A stretch of 64,000 nt of DNA from Kingdonia uniflora (Eukaryota > Streptophyta > Magnoliopsida > Ranunculales > Circaeasteraceae). The notes under the pieces were generated by a model. The model did not search any database. It was not told the origin of the DNA and saw nothing but the letters and a program-made list of their open reading frames with translations. A program made the position numbers and the translations under genes. The stretch spans positions 558,001-622,000 of the forward strand of contig JACGCM010000674.1 of NCBI GenBank assembly GCA_014058105.1, read 5' to 3'. Shown here in pieces: positions 32,771 to 44,593 of the stretch (its first letter is position 1; every line of letters starts with the position of its first letter).

Positions 32771-33299
32771 CAGATGCCCTTGAGGAGCTCTAGCCTCTGG
32801 AGGTTGGTCTTCCTATCTTTCAAAATATATAAAACATCTGGGCTAGCTTATTCCTATGAAGTGCTACAACCTTTGGAAAGTACACCGCTACCATGTCACG
32901 TTTCATCTAATTAGGTGATTGTCCTTCCACACTCTAATAGATTTTTTAAAATATTTATTGTCAGACATTAAGTAACAAGCTAATATTGCTATATTACTTT
33001 TTTTGCAGTCACTATCCTTGGATCCAGAACTTCGTTTGACCATATTATAGCTTGATCTCCATCCTTTTATCTTTTTTTTTTTCTTTTTTTCATTCTTATG
33101 TTATTTTTTTTATCAAAATTTAGATGGAACAATTGTACTTGGATGCTTTATGGTTTATTCATGAATGAAATATGTCACCTTTTTTGTTTGTATAGCATTA
33201 TACTATTTCGATATAAAAGCAAGTATGAAAGTAATGGTACAAAAGTGCATCGTTGGAGTTCTTTCAGGCTTTCCAGGTATAAATTAGCCATATTAATTC

Positions 33300-33531
33300 C
33301 AAATTTTTTTTTGAAAAATAAGCAAAATTACCATGGACTTTATCCGTGGCAAAAATAAAAAAAACCACGGCATAAATCTATGGCAACACGTTAAAATTTA
33401 TCATAGAGGATCCGTGACAAAATAATTGTCACTCCCTTTTGACTATGAACCTCGACTACGGGTTATATCCGTGGTAATTTGTTAATTGCCACCAAAAAAG
33501 ACTGTGGTAAATTTACTAAATTGGTGCAGTG
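33300..33531. mobile_element. Terminal fragment of another CACTA-like element
   Basis: Reading inward from 33531 in reverse gives CACTGCACCAATTTAGTAAA followed by repeats of TTACCACGGAT / GCCACGGAT words (33340-33500). A CACT(G/A)-type end with a recurrent subterminal word is the layout of CACTA ends. The opposite end was not found; the sequence to the left merges into unassigned DNA near 33300. Confidence 0.45.
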
Positions 33532-33703
33532 TGTTCAGATGAGACTGAATCAAGCTTGGCCTTATCAAGTTCATCCATGGTGTATTTAATCATCTCCTTA
33601 GTAGTATAAACTTCATTTTCTAAATTTTTACTTTGACAAAGAGTTCTTGTTTCTCACGTTCAAGTCTTTTAAGCTCTTGTTTCAAAGAAGGTTATGGAAT
33701 TGG
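33532..33703 (-). pseudogene. Coiled-coil gag-like fragment
   Basis: On the minus strand: LKQELKRLEREKQELFVKVK, then in the next frame NLENEVYTTKEMIKYTMDEL ending DKAKLDSVSSE. Such heptad-rich coils follow the zinc knuckle in some copia gags (compare 53960-54200 in this window). It is cut by the CACTA-like end on the left and by the Athila insertion on the right. Confidence 0.4.
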
Positions 33704-34932
33704 TGATAGACGTGCAGAAATATGTAGAATTAATATGCCTAAAAGTATCGGTTTGTTAATCCTTATTTATTATTTTCTAATGTTAGTAGCATTTTCTTCT
33801 TTTCAAACATTTATCATTGTTGGAGCTAATAAATAGAAAAATACATCTAATAGAAGGTACAAAGAGCTTAAGCATCTCCATTAGTTTCTCAGAGACAAGG
33901 AAGATGTCTACATTCAATGTACTTGTAGATTTACTCCAAGGAATGAAGATAATGAAGGACTCCACAAGGATTAGCTTGAGAAGAATCATCTAGATAGAAG
34001 ATAAAGTATAAATGAGATAGGATTTATTTGTGATAGGCTTTATCTTTATATAGAGATAGAGTTTTAGAAATATAAACAAGTCTCTCCTATCTCCTATAAA
34101 TAGGAGTGTAATTCTATGTATTTTTCATCACAATTTTGGAGGAATAAAGCTTGAGTTTTATTAGTATCTATCTCTCTATCTATCTATCTATCTATCTATC
34201 TCTTTCTCTATTTTTTTTTCTCTCGTTTTATTTATGAGTTTAACTTAAGCTATGATCAACACCATTAATGGAGAGCTAGTCTCTTTAGCTTAGGTTAAGG
34301 ATTGAACCTCCAGTGAAGTAAACTAAATTGATGTTATTAGTAGTTTAGATCTAGAATTAATCTTTAATTATCTGATTTGTAGTTAAGAAAAGTTGACCTA
34401 GCCATGACAACTCTAAGTTAGTACGGATATGAAAAAGATTTTGAATTAACCATATTCGGTTGTTTTTACACTTAAAACGAATTCTAGATCACTAGAATTA
34501 ATACTTTCCACTAGCCATAGAAAGCCATAGAAAGGATTTAACAAACCCTGGATCCGATTGTCCTTGAATAACGAAGTTCTTATCTAGGGTTTAAGCCACA
34601 AACCCTAGATCTTAGACTTGGATAGATCTATCTATGGCTATCACGTGCAGATAGAAGCTACCTTTTTCATATCATTTTAGTAAACTAAGTTGAAGGTGAT
34701 CCAAAGCCTAGGTTTTTATCCTTATAATCGTACTGAAAGTTAGTAATTTAGATTTTATTTTTAGTTCATAAAACCTTTTCCAAAAATTAACTTAATAAGT
34801 ATTATTAGTTAGATCTGTAAAATGAGTTTTTAACACGCTTACTCCCCATGGATTCGACCCCCGCTTGCTCTTATTATATTACGACACCCGTAGTTTTGAG
34901 CGGGGTATTTAGACTGAGTTTTTCTCGTATCA
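33704..34932 (+). repeat. Athila 5' LTR
   Basis: It starts TGATAGACGTGCAGAAATAT and ends TTTTTCTCGTATCA. It matches 49831-51030 (for example 'aaaagtatcggtttgttaat', 'ggattgaacctcc', 'cgacccccgcttgc'). It contains a (TATC)n microsatellite at about 34160-34205 that is a (CT)-rich run in the 3' copy. Confidence 0.9.
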
Positions 34933-35367
34933 TAAAAGGAAATGGAGTGGAGAAGAAAAATAAAGAGAAGGAAAAAGAGAATAAAATGGAAAAAGGAAAA
35001 AGGTAGAGGTGTATTAAATGAAGAAAAGAAAAAGAAAAGGAAGAAAAGAAGAGTGAGATGAGAAGAAAAAAAGAAAAAGAAAGGGAGTAAGTGGCAGAAT
35101 AAGTAAAAGAAAGAAAGAAAGAAAGGGGAAGAGATAAAAATAAAGGTAAGGAAAGGAAGAGAAAAAAGAAGGAAAAAATGGAAGAGAAGGAAAGGAGAGA
35201 AAAGAAAAAAATAAAATAAAATAAAAGGTAGTGAAGGAAGAGGAAGAAGAAGAAGAAGAAGAAAAAGAAGGAAAAGAGGTAGGTAATAAATGAGAAAAAA
35301 GAAAGAAATTGGAATAAATGGAAAGGAAGGAAAAGTAAGAAGTTAATGAAAAAAAAAAGTGAAAAAA

Positions 35368-35401
<34 letters not shown>
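34933..35401. repeat. Purine-rich low-complexity insert between LTR and primer site
   Basis: About 430 bp of almost pure A/G on the plus strand, including a (GAA)n run near 35240-35265, followed by (TA)n at about 35371-35397. In an intact element the primer-binding site should directly follow the LTR end at 34932; here it is displaced by 469 bp. The long minus-strand ORF here is just the translation of this repeat. Confidence 0.8.
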
Positions 35402-35403
<2 letters not shown>

Positions 35404-35419
35404 GCGCCATTGCTGGGGA
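35402..35419 (+). other. Athila tRNA primer-binding site
   Basis: TGGCGCCATTGCTGGGGA differs at two positions from TGGCGCCGTTGCCGGGGA, the usual plant gypsy primer site (tRNA-Asp type). It lies 469 bp from the LTR end, too far for normal priming. Confidence 0.85.
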
Positions 35420-35703
35420 TGTAGCGATCTATTAAATCATAATTTTTTGATTTTAGCTAATTTATTTATATATCTTATTATTAGTTATTAAATTTGCCAA
35501 TTAGTTTTATGATTAGTTCTCTGAGATTTCTTTCGGAATAAATTAATCTCAACATTTTTGGAAAAGCGGTTTCGAAGATATTACCATCCTCACTAATCCC
35601 TTTCTCCCTTTTCGACTTCCCCAAGCAATGGACTTGATAGTATACCACCTCCTCCCCTTTTCCTCGGACATAGCCCTAAACCAACGACCTTAGTTTCCCA
35701 TTC

Positions 35704-35979
35704 TCACTGTAATTTCTTTTTGTATTTTAAAAATTCCTTTCCTACGTCGAATCCCTCATGATATATAATAAACAAGTTATCTTTCTCTTTCCTCTCCTTT
35801 GTCTCTACAACTTTCTCTACTTTACTGGATTCTACAACTTCTACACCTACAATCATGCATATCTTATCTACAGTCTCTTCCGTTACACTACAATCGTCTT
35901 CCCTCCCCGACGATGATGTTTCATCTAAACTTGATGCTACTATAAATTTACTCATGGGGTATATAGGTTTTAAACGCAT
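35704..35979 (-). CDS. Antisense acidic/charged ORF in Tat-like fragment
   Basis: 91 residues, with SSLDETSSSGREDDCSVTEE in the middle and a Lys-rich end. It has no domain I know. Its charge pattern and antisense position recall the acidic part of the antisense gene at 2728-3018, but I see no clear residue match. Confidence 0.25.
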   Translation of the reverse strand: MRLKPIYPMSKFIVASSLDETSSSGREDDCSVTEETVDKICMIVGVEVVESSKVEKVVETKERKEKDNLFIIYHEGFDVGKEFLKYKKKLQ

Positions 35980-37021
35980 ACTGGACCTGCAAATACAAAA
36001 AATATTTTATCATTATCTTTACGTTACAGGCTACTCCTTAAAAGCAGTCAAAATAACCCCACATATATTTATGTCCAGTCAAACACGTTTATTTTCTAAT
36101 TTTCCAAAAACTAATAACACAAGCAATATTTTCAATTTTCCCTCTTCTTCTCGACAAAAGAATTTTATCTCACTACAGTCAGTTCATCTACCCCAAGCCT
36201 TCATACTTTAAGATATTATAGGCAATTACTCAAACACCCTACATTCTCAACTATATTTTCTCAAAATAAAAAGTGATGAATATACAACATCCAATACAAA
36301 TTATAGCATACAAAAGCATAACAAAAGAATATATCACTAACTTGTACTTGAAAAACAATAATCTTTTGCCCTAACATGATGTTTCACAAAAATTGACCGT
36401 TCATGTTGCCTTTCCAAAAGTTTTCTATCACCAGTTCGAATCCTTCCCTACAAAAACACCCTCAGAACTTAAACGTTTCTTCTCTATGACGGTATTGTTT
36501 ATACCACATTTTTCTCTCTCAATAACTATAACCAATTTATGAGGGAGAGAGATTCAAGTTTTTATACTCTCTCTTGATTTACGAAATAATAGCTTCTTCA
36601 GACGCGCGTCATTCGCCTCTATTGTCTCTACAGGCACGTCTTTTCAACTTATAATTTTATCATGACTTCTGTAATAACTTCTACTGTCATCACGTTTGAC
36701 TCTTTTCTCTACCATTAAATAAAAATGATACCCCTCCTTTCCAAATCAGTATACACAACCAGTCACCTTACTTTTATACTATACCAAGATTGTATAACAT
36801 TCCTAAAATAGCTTAATATTCAAAATTCAAATATATCTATGTAGTTGTAAAGATCACACAGCTGTCATCCACAATATTTGCCACATAAATAGTTAAAACA
36901 AAATACTTTATTCTTATTACTTTCAGTTCGCGGCATCAAGATGTCTTATTCTACATTTATGTGAGTTCCAACACAGAATACTAAAAATAGATTACTTATT
37001 ATGAGCTCCCCCATTTCGAGC

Positions 37022-37363
37022 TTACAAAGTTTTATAGTTATATTTGAAGAAGCCTGGATGGTTCAACTCACCGCATGTAATTATCTCTCCTCTTGCCGCC
37101 CTTTCGTCCACTTCAGTAATTTTATCGAGTGCGATTTGTTGAACAGTCTTTTCATGGTCAGTGGCATCCAGTAGAGGCCTGCGAAATACATTGTACCAAA
37201 AAATGTGATCATACTCTGCACGCGTGCCTTCATCATCTAGGCCGGCCAAGTTCAACGGCCATTCTGGAAACACAGCATTATAAGGCATTCGGCGAAAGTA
37301 TCGCTCTTGAAGTTCTGCAACTTTGATATGATTCCAACCTTCTGGTGCATCCTTCTGGTGCAT
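37022..37363 (-). CDS. Antisense ORF in Tat-like fragment, possibly related to the small ORF family
   Basis: 113 residues without a stop: GWNHIKVAELQERYFRRMPY, PEWPLNLAGLDDEGTRAEYD, then HIFWYNVFRRPLLDATD and a charged C-terminus. The pattern '..D.......Y...W......' and the C-terminal helix sit where they do in the three copies at 341-652, 5484-5828 and 6477-6764, but identity is low. Composition looks like a real protein. Function unknown. Confidence 0.35.
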   Translation of the reverse strand: MHQKDAPEGWNHIKVAELQERYFRRMPYNAVFPEWPLNLAGLDDEGTRAEYDHIFWYNVFRRPLLDATDHEKTVQQIALDKITEVDERAARGEIITCGELNHPGFFKYNYKTL

Positions 37364-38956
37364 GAAGAGCGCACTGAGAATGTGTTCTCACCATGACTAC
37401 CTATACTACTTCCGTAACAACTTGTCCCTACAGAACATGGAAGGCCTCCAACAAAGGATCACTACTTTATATAGTCACCAGAAAGATCTATGAAAATCTA
37501 TATCACTCCGAAGATTTTGCTGAATGACATATTTTACAAAAAAAATTTTGGACAACAGAATATCCATAGAAAATCGAGAATATTGTAGCAGGTCATTCTT
37601 TCCATGTTATGAAATATCTCCTAAGATTTTATACATACAAATACAATGATTGCAACTTACAAGTCAAGCATCTCCAGCAGTACCATCTAAAAGAAAATGC
37701 CAGCTACTTCTATATGACCAGATATTTTCCAGTCAGTTCGAACCAGTAACTCACAGACATACGCATACTTACTATCACCACACGACCTCTTTACATTTTC
37801 GGGCTCCTCTAAATTATTAAACCTCACCTTTCACTACCATTTAGCGATATATACTGAGATCCTTACAGTTCGATGTATCCAGCAAATACCCTATGACAAA
37901 CTACTATTCCTCGTACATACATCTTTACGGACTTCTACTTTACAACCCAAAGCTACACATATAAGTTGCACAGTTCAACACACCTCATCAAAATAACAAA
38001 ATGGTGACATTTTATTAGTTCAAAAATTTTCTTACAGAATACTTTATAAATAACAAGTGTTCTAGAAAATTCACAAGTTTACTTTACAAGTTATAGCAAG
38101 TCACAGTTTAAAACACCTCTCAGCAGCCAACGAGGAACAAGATGTAAAATTAAAGCAACTTCCAAACTCTGATCCTCTGCCCGAAAGGGCCAAGAAATAG
38201 TAGAATAGGAAATCACTGAAGTGATATGGTACCAACAGATGGATCTTCTTCAGGGCCAATATTTATCGTCCCTGGAAGAAAAACCTCCGCCATCACCACC
38301 TCTTCTACCATAATCCCCACAACCCCACATACTAGAGACAGACAGAAGGACCTATTTCTTATAAGGGCCCACTCACTAGCAGGATACCGGTGAGACTCCC
38401 TCGGATGAATGTTTGCCGCATCATCTTTAATTGTAACAGCCTCCTACGCCAACAGCCAGAGGCTATTTCGGCGCCCCTCCTCCGATGTCAAGAGATAATA
38501 GAAGTACACGATTTGGCAAAATCATCCCCCGCCTCCATCACCTCCTCATATAACATATGGTGGTATGTAGGGGACACCAGAATAGGCGGCGAAAAATGCA
38601 AATACTGGTAACCAAAATATCTGATACACAGTTCTTCCATCTTCCTTCAAATCCTAGATTCCCGAGCCTGTTGTCCTGTAGTTACCATACTCTTAATAGT
38701 TAAAAAGTTTCAAGTACAAAAACATGAACACAAATGAAATAGTTTATGGAAGAAGACTTGGTTCATTATACAAAACTCAGAGTGTTCTTCATACTATGAT
38801 CAACATTAAAGATGACTCTTCAAATTCCTAACGTCAAGAAAATTTCCCATGCAACAACATTGACTAGAACCATTGGTTCTATAAAGCCCAAAAGCCACAA
38901 ACAGATATTCATGAATATACACTGAAAATGATTCTCAGGTATGAACTGCAGCATTG

Positions 38957-39345
38957 GTGAAGCTTCTCAGCCAACATTACTCGCCCATCATGTTCTCATA
39001 CTATTGGCCGAGAGGGGGCGCTTGTAGCGGCATATTCCGTATTTCGGACTCATGTTTCATCTGCAGCCATCATACGAATATCCGACCTCAGAAACAGACC
39101 ACATGCCACATCAATCAGAATAAAGGCAGTAACATCCAATAACAAATATAGCACGAACTTTTCAACCAACACAACTCGCTCATGATGCTCCTCGTGCTCT
39201 TGGTTGAGATCCGTCTTGCAATGGCTTATTCCGTATCTCAGACTCATACTTCTTTTTCGGCCTACAGAGGACCACTCGACCTCCGCAACATACATGAAAT
39301 ACTAATGAAGATACATTACATTTACAGAGTTCTAGTCATCACTTT
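38957..39345. repeat. 194-bp imperfect tandem duplication across PPT and LTR start
   Basis: Two copies share 'ccaaca..actcgc.cat.atg' and 'tattccgtat.tc.gactcat'; the word ATTCCGT is at 39034 and 39228. In the second copy the purine tract has become GAGATCCGT and the LTR start TGTAGC has become TGCAAT. The LTR's beginning is thus doubled. Confidence 0.7.
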
Positions 39346-39790
39346 CGACCTCTACATCAACATTTCAAGTTAAGCAAAACGTACAGTTATCAATGAAAAA
39401 CAGTTACGAAGCAACAAAGATCAAAATGTTACATAACCATTATGAAGACTTATCAAACATATATTGTAACGTCCATCATTAAGGATATTAATGGTCGTCA
39501 AACGATCATATTATAATACCTATAAATAGGACAAGGGAATCCGAGATGAAGAACGGGGAAAATTCTTATCCAAACTCTATACAAAATATCAAGAGTTTCT
39601 CTTGTATTGATCTAGCAACTATCAATAAACTACTCTCTTTTTAAATCCTCAGGAGAGGTCGCAGTTTTTAACCTATTCAAAGGTTTTCCACGTTAAGCAT
39701 TGTGCTATTAATCTTCAATTATTCATCTAAGAAGCTCTGAATATCCTTGGTGTAAAGGCTAAGTTCGGATCATAAAATTATGCTATTACA
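39023..39790 (+). repeat. LTR of Tat-like fragment
   Basis: It starts TGTAGCGGCATATTCCGTAT after a purine tract and ends GCTATTACA. TATAAATAGG is at 39521-39530. Its length (768 bp), TGTAG(T/C)(A/G)GC start and box position fit LTRs 905-1637 and 7018-7718, so it is a related family. Confidence 0.65.
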
Positions 39791-40026
39791 TGTATGGCCT
39801 AAAGGTCCTCCTGCTGGACATGGTTAGCCGTACTAGCTATTTTAGGAATCGGTGTAATATCAATGTGTTTCCTAATCTGATCGTACTTGGGCATGCACTA
39901 ATGAAATGAAATTGAATTGCAAATTCAACGGGAATTTAAACACACAATTTAAGATAAACACATTAGAGGTTTTTAAAGTTAAATTAACTAAGTCTATCCT
40001 AATCTAGATGTTAATCAAGATTTTGA

Positions 40027-41958
40027 TGTAAGGACATAGCAATGGAGTACATCTATTTACTCATTTTCCCATTCTCTCTAAAAGGCAAGGCAAAGCGTTG
40101 GTTAAATTCTCTGCCACCCAAATCAATTGACAAGCGGGACACTTTTAAGCAAAAGTTTAAAATCAAGTTTTTCACCATGCAAAAAACTGACCTTTAAAAA
40201 CGTGATACCTCCGATTTTATTCAAAATTCCCTAATTAGCCAATTGCTAACCCGAGGGTTGCCTTTGAGGTTCATACCCAGTAGAGCTCACCTGAGAACAT
40301 TAAAATTGCTCAAGTAGTTATGATCATTTAAAATAAGAGAATTATAGAAACCAGACTTGATCCTATGCCTTCAATAAAGAGTTCCCAAATCTCAGGAAAA
40401 AACCCATGAAAATCTAGCATCTTGCATTTAGCCAGCCCAAAGCAGTAACATCTTGGTTATACCATGTTCTAACTCTACCGAACCAAGTAGACAAGCCTTA
40501 TGTGCCTAGAGCCCCATTCCCTAACCGACTTGTTCCTGCCAAAAAGGACAAAGGCCTGAAAGATATTCTCGAGTTATTTAAACAAGTACGAATTAACATC
40601 GCGCTCTTGGATACTATCGATCAGATTCCATTATATTCTAAATTCCTTCAGAAACTGTGTACAAAGAAACGTAGAACCGGAGTTAGGAAGAATTATTTTA
40701 GTGCTTCATAGGCTAGCTCCGTCCTACCATTTAAAATTTTGGTCAAACAAAAGGACCTAGGATATCCCACCATTCCCTTAATAACAGGAAAATACTACAT
40801 CCAGCAGGCCCTTCATGGTCTCTGGGCTAGTATAAACCTTATTCTATTTTATGTTTATGAGGACCACGATTTAAGATAACTTAAGTCGACCAGGATGCAA
40901 CTTCAACTCACTGATAGATCCACCAAAATTGTTAAGGGTATTCTTGAGGATATGATAATTAAGGTGACCAAATATAATCCGTGATACACAACCAATTTTG
41001 AATTTCCATAGCCAAATCCCTATCATTTTAGGTCGACCTTTCCTAGTTACTTCCAGCGCTATAATAAATTGTAAAAATAGAATAATAATCCTAACATTCG
41101 ATAACATGACCTTGGAATTGAACATTTTCAGCGCCATGAGAAAATATCAGGATTCTGCTGAAGAGTATAATATGACATATTCCATTATCTCCAAACATTT
41201 TAGGGAAGACTTCTTAGAAGATTGTCTAAAGAATGACATCGTTGGTATTCACAAGTCAATCCTTAGAGAAATTTTAGTTGTTCTAGATAATAATCCTCCT
41301 GCATATACTCCACCACATAGGTATACTTACAAATTCAAGTCACACCCTATGTCTTCTAACACAGCCAATTCCTTCTATTGTATTACCGCCAAAGCTTGAT
41401 CTTAAAGTACTTCTGAATAATCTAGGATATCGATTCTTTGGGGCTGACAAAACTCTTCCCGTTATCATTTCATCCTCATTGGACCTAGATCAAGAAAATA
41501 TACTCCAAGCAGTACTATACACCCACAATGAAGCAATTGGATGGTCGATAGCAAATATAAAAGAAATAAACCCGTCTATGGTTATGCATAGGATATACTT
41601 AGAGGAAGGATCTAAAATATCTCGAGAACTATAACGACGTATTAACCCTGTCATGAAGGAGATAGTAAAGGCAGAAGCTCTGGAACTTCTAGATGCGGGT
41701 ATCATTTAGTCAATTTTAGACAGCTTTTGGGTAAGCCAAATTCAAGTGGTACATAAGAAATCAGGTACTACTATCGTCAAGAATATAGACAATGAACTAG
41801 TACTCAGCTGGTCATTTATTTTACTATTTTCTGGATGGTTATTTAAGATACAACCAAATTTTAGTAGCCCCCGAAGACCACGATAAAACCACTTTCACTT
41901 GCCCATTTAGAACTTTTACCTATCGTCACATGCTTTTTGGCTTACGATATGCTCCCGC
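40027..41958 (+). pseudogene. gag-pol: Athila gag, protease and 5' half of RT
   Basis: Gag: FPFSLKGKAKRWLNSLPPKS (about 40072-40131), and later KKDKGLKDILELFKQVRINI (40502-40711). Protease end: PIILGRPFLVTSSAIINCKN (about 41022-41081). RT approach: DLDQENILQAVLYTHNEAIG, INPSMVMHRIYLEEG, NPVMKEIVKAEALELLDAGI, then WVSQIQVVHKKSGTTIVKN. A deletion removes the segment with the first RT catalytic block, and reading resumes at FLDGYLRYNQILVAPEDHDK with TTFTCPFRTFTYRHMLFGLR. The frame is cut at 41958 within 'YAPA|TFQRCM' by element B and resumes at 46250. Stops and frame changes are frequent. Confidence 0.88.
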
Positions 41959-42843
41959 CACTACAACAAATATGTGTTTTTATGTCATCTAATTAACGTC
42001 ATTTTCAAAAAATATAACATTGTAGAACCTATTTTTATTATGTTTCCCGTAAGTTGGCGTACTTACTATCATTATCACATCACTTCCTAAAAAAGGACGT
42101 GAATTAATGTATTTCTCAATTAATATCAATTTTGAAAATGACTTTAAAACAAAGCAATGTTTTCACATCATTTAATTTGGAGATCCATCTCGTTTCCATT
42201 CCAGTGACGTGGTGGTTTAGGTCTTAGTAAAAAATGAGAGAACTTTATTCAGCCCTATTTTCCTTTGACACTTTTAGATAAAATCTTCACAATAAAGCCG
42301 ATTACTCCTCCTTAGTTTAATTTGTCCTCCCTTTTTGTCTTCTCTCTAATTAAGAATTGGGGTAGATCGACTACAACTTTCTCAATTTTCATCTTCTTTC
42401 CGACCAGAACTAATTTTACAAGGTTAAGTTTTTCCTTTAGAATTTCCTTTGAATTTGTAATAATTAGATTGTTGTTCATCTCGGATTTATTTAAATTGAA
42501 GGGCGCTTTCAATGAAGGGCAGTATGACGGTGTACCTCGATAGCAGTGAACTACAACTTGCCCATAATCACTTTGTTCCTGCAGTTGATCTCTTGAGTGG
42601 TGATTGAAGTAAGATAAGTTTATTTTAATTTTGTATTTTCTCTTCAACAACATTTCAGTGTATGTTTGCTTGCAAAAATGGGGTTTGATCTATTTTTTCT
42701 TCTTTCTAATTTTACTGTTGTAAATTATCAAATTTATGTGAAACACCAATCAATTTTTGATTCTCATCTCCTATCACTATTTTTGCAATTTTCATGAAAG
42801 ATTTCTGATTAAATACATGTGGGGATTGAATAATAGTTTGGAA

Positions 42844-43010
42844 ATGATGGCGTTGACTGCGGCCTAACCATCATTGGCTTTTACTAAGTGTGCTTCTCTT
42901 TTGGTGATTTTTTCATTAATGTCTTCTAGTATGACCTTAACAACAACCAAGTTAAAGTCCATTACAGAAGGAAGGTCAGGTTGCAGACTTTTTTTTTCCT
43001 ATAAGACTAA
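42844..43010 (+). pseudogene. Possible captured coding start of unknown gene in element B
   Basis: MMALTAA, a stop, then PSLAFTKCASLLVIFSLMSS: a Ser/Thr/Leu-rich reading that could be an N-terminal targeting peptide of the PPR gene or of another captured gene. It ends in stops near 43050. Weak evidence. Confidence 0.25.
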
Positions 43011-43162
43011 TCGAAGAGGTGAATGCTATTGGCAATGCCATCAACTATAAAGTTAAATCCACCTTTGGTCACAAAGATAGAATGTAATGGGTCGGTAAAA
43101 TACTCAAAAATATTAAAAATCTAGTTTTGATATCACTATGAAGCTTAGACATCTTTGAGCAA

Positions 43163-44437
43163 TGCAGTGATCACTATGTACTCGAGTTGCGAGGACTTAG
43201 GTTCTGCTTGTCGGGTTTTTGGGATATTACAGGATAAGGATATTATTTCATAGAACTCTATGATTGCGGGTTATGCTGAACGAAGCGATTTAATGTCTGC
43301 AATAACAACATATTTGCAAATACAGGTGGCAGGGATGCAACCTGATGACTTCATAGTTTTTACTTTATTAACATGCTCAGAGTTACGGATGTCTCAGAAT
43401 ATCCATAGTCTTGAATCTAAAAATGGGCTAAAGTTGAATCCCGAAGTCTGGAACGCTTTGGTTTCTGCATTTTCTAAACAAAGGGAGTTCGAACATGCCT
43501 ATAAGATCTTTCACGAGAAGACTGTCAAAAACTTGATCTCCGGGAATTCTATCCTATCAGGATGTGTGTTTAACGGGTTGCATTTATGGGGGTTAGAGAT
43601 CTTTAGAAACTGTACAATGTCTTCGAGTGAAGAGCCAGACACGTATACTCTCAGTATTGTTTTGAGCATTTGCAATGGCATATCATCCATAAAGACGGGA
43701 AAACAAGTTCATGGTTACATTCTAAGATCTGGGTTTGGTTGGAGATCCCATTGGGTAATGCTCTGATAACTATGCATGTGAAATGTGGAGTTTTAGAATG
43801 GTCCTCAAAAATATTTAATTCGATGACTGAAAGAAATAAAGTCTCCTAGAATGCCATGATTTTTGCTTATGGGCAACATGGAGAAAGTATCAAAGCCATC
43901 GGATGCTTTGAGGCAATGAAGGAGTTGGGTGGTGCTTTGGATCCATATAAGGCCATCTTTAGTGCAGTTCTCTCCGCATGCAGCCATGCTGGTTTGGTAG
44001 ACGAGGGCCGTCGGATTTTTTCTTTGATGGTTGAAGAATACTGTGTTGAACCTGGAATAGAGCAGTATTCGTGCATTATTGATCTTCTCGGGCCGAGCAG
44101 GGAACTAGACGAAGCGGAAAGATTGATAAACACTATGCCCTTTAAAGAAGATTCCAGTGTTTGGTGGACACTTTTCAGTGCCTGTAAAGCTCATGGTAAT
44201 GTGAGACTATGAAAGATTGTTGTTGATTTCCTGCTCGACACTGAACCCAATAACCCAACAATTTACGTACTATTATCCAGTATTTACGCTGCCGATGGAC
44301 AATGGGAAAAGGCAGCTAGTATAAGTGAACTAATGGTGAGAAATGGTACAACAAAGCAACGTGGATGCAGTTGGATTGAGCCGCAGAATAGTATAAATGC
44401 ATCATTGTTTGACGAGGCAACTAGAACAGAGTGTTGA
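43163..44437 (+). pseudogene. Captured PPR gene fragment (PLS/E class)
   Basis: Pentatricopeptide units run through three frames. Frame one has MYSSCEDLGSACRVFGILQD, a stop, then SMIAGYAERSDLMSAITTY (43260-43766) through GKQVHGYILRSGFG. After a frame change near 43735 it reads IPLGNALITMHVKCGVLEWS. Then AMIFAYGQHGESIKAIGCFE, AVLSACSHAGLVDEGRRIFS and SCIIDLLGPSRELDEAERLI (43856-44212) follow. After a TGA comes LLSSIYAADGQWEKAASISE and a terminal RGCSWIE, the start of the E motif. 'SACSHAGLVDEG', 'Y.CIIDLLGR.G.L.EAE' and 'GCSWIE' are signatures of organelle-targeted PLS-class PPR proteins, which mark RNA-editing sites. The 5' part of the gene and any DYW domain are missing. The fragment lies intronless, as PPR genes usually are. 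Confidence 0.92.
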
Positions 44438-44593
44438 AAAATCTTGTTAATGTTAAATAATTTCTTCTCCAAGGCGTTCTTTTTTTGGGACAATAGTATA
44501 ATTTATCAATTATGTAAAACCAAAACTTCAAATGTTCCAATTACTGTTACAAACTGACATGTTTTTTTTTCCGCGACTATCATGACCTATTTG

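Larger units (their letters stand above)
35600..39790 (+). mobile_element. Tat-like element fragment inside the Athila leader
   Basis: The right end is a full LTR (39023-39790) preceded by the purine tract GAGAGGGGGCGC, matching the layout at 891-905. The interior carries antisense ORFs (35704-35979, 37022-37363 and a weaker one at about 38400-38600), again like the element at 905-7718. No 5' LTR is found, so the left boundary (near 35600, where Athila leader sequence fades) is approximate. Athila sequence resumes by about 40000. Confidence 0.6.

Noticed and set aside
34160..34205. (TATC)n array as a CRISPR-like or regulatory repeat
   Set aside because: It is a simple microsatellite within an LTR; no spacers or longer unit.
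34874..35410. 178-residue minus-strand ORF rich in Phe, Leu and Ser
   Set aside because: It is the translation of the homopurine/homopyrimidine tract; no stop occurs because the repeat lacks T on the sense purine strand. No protein character.
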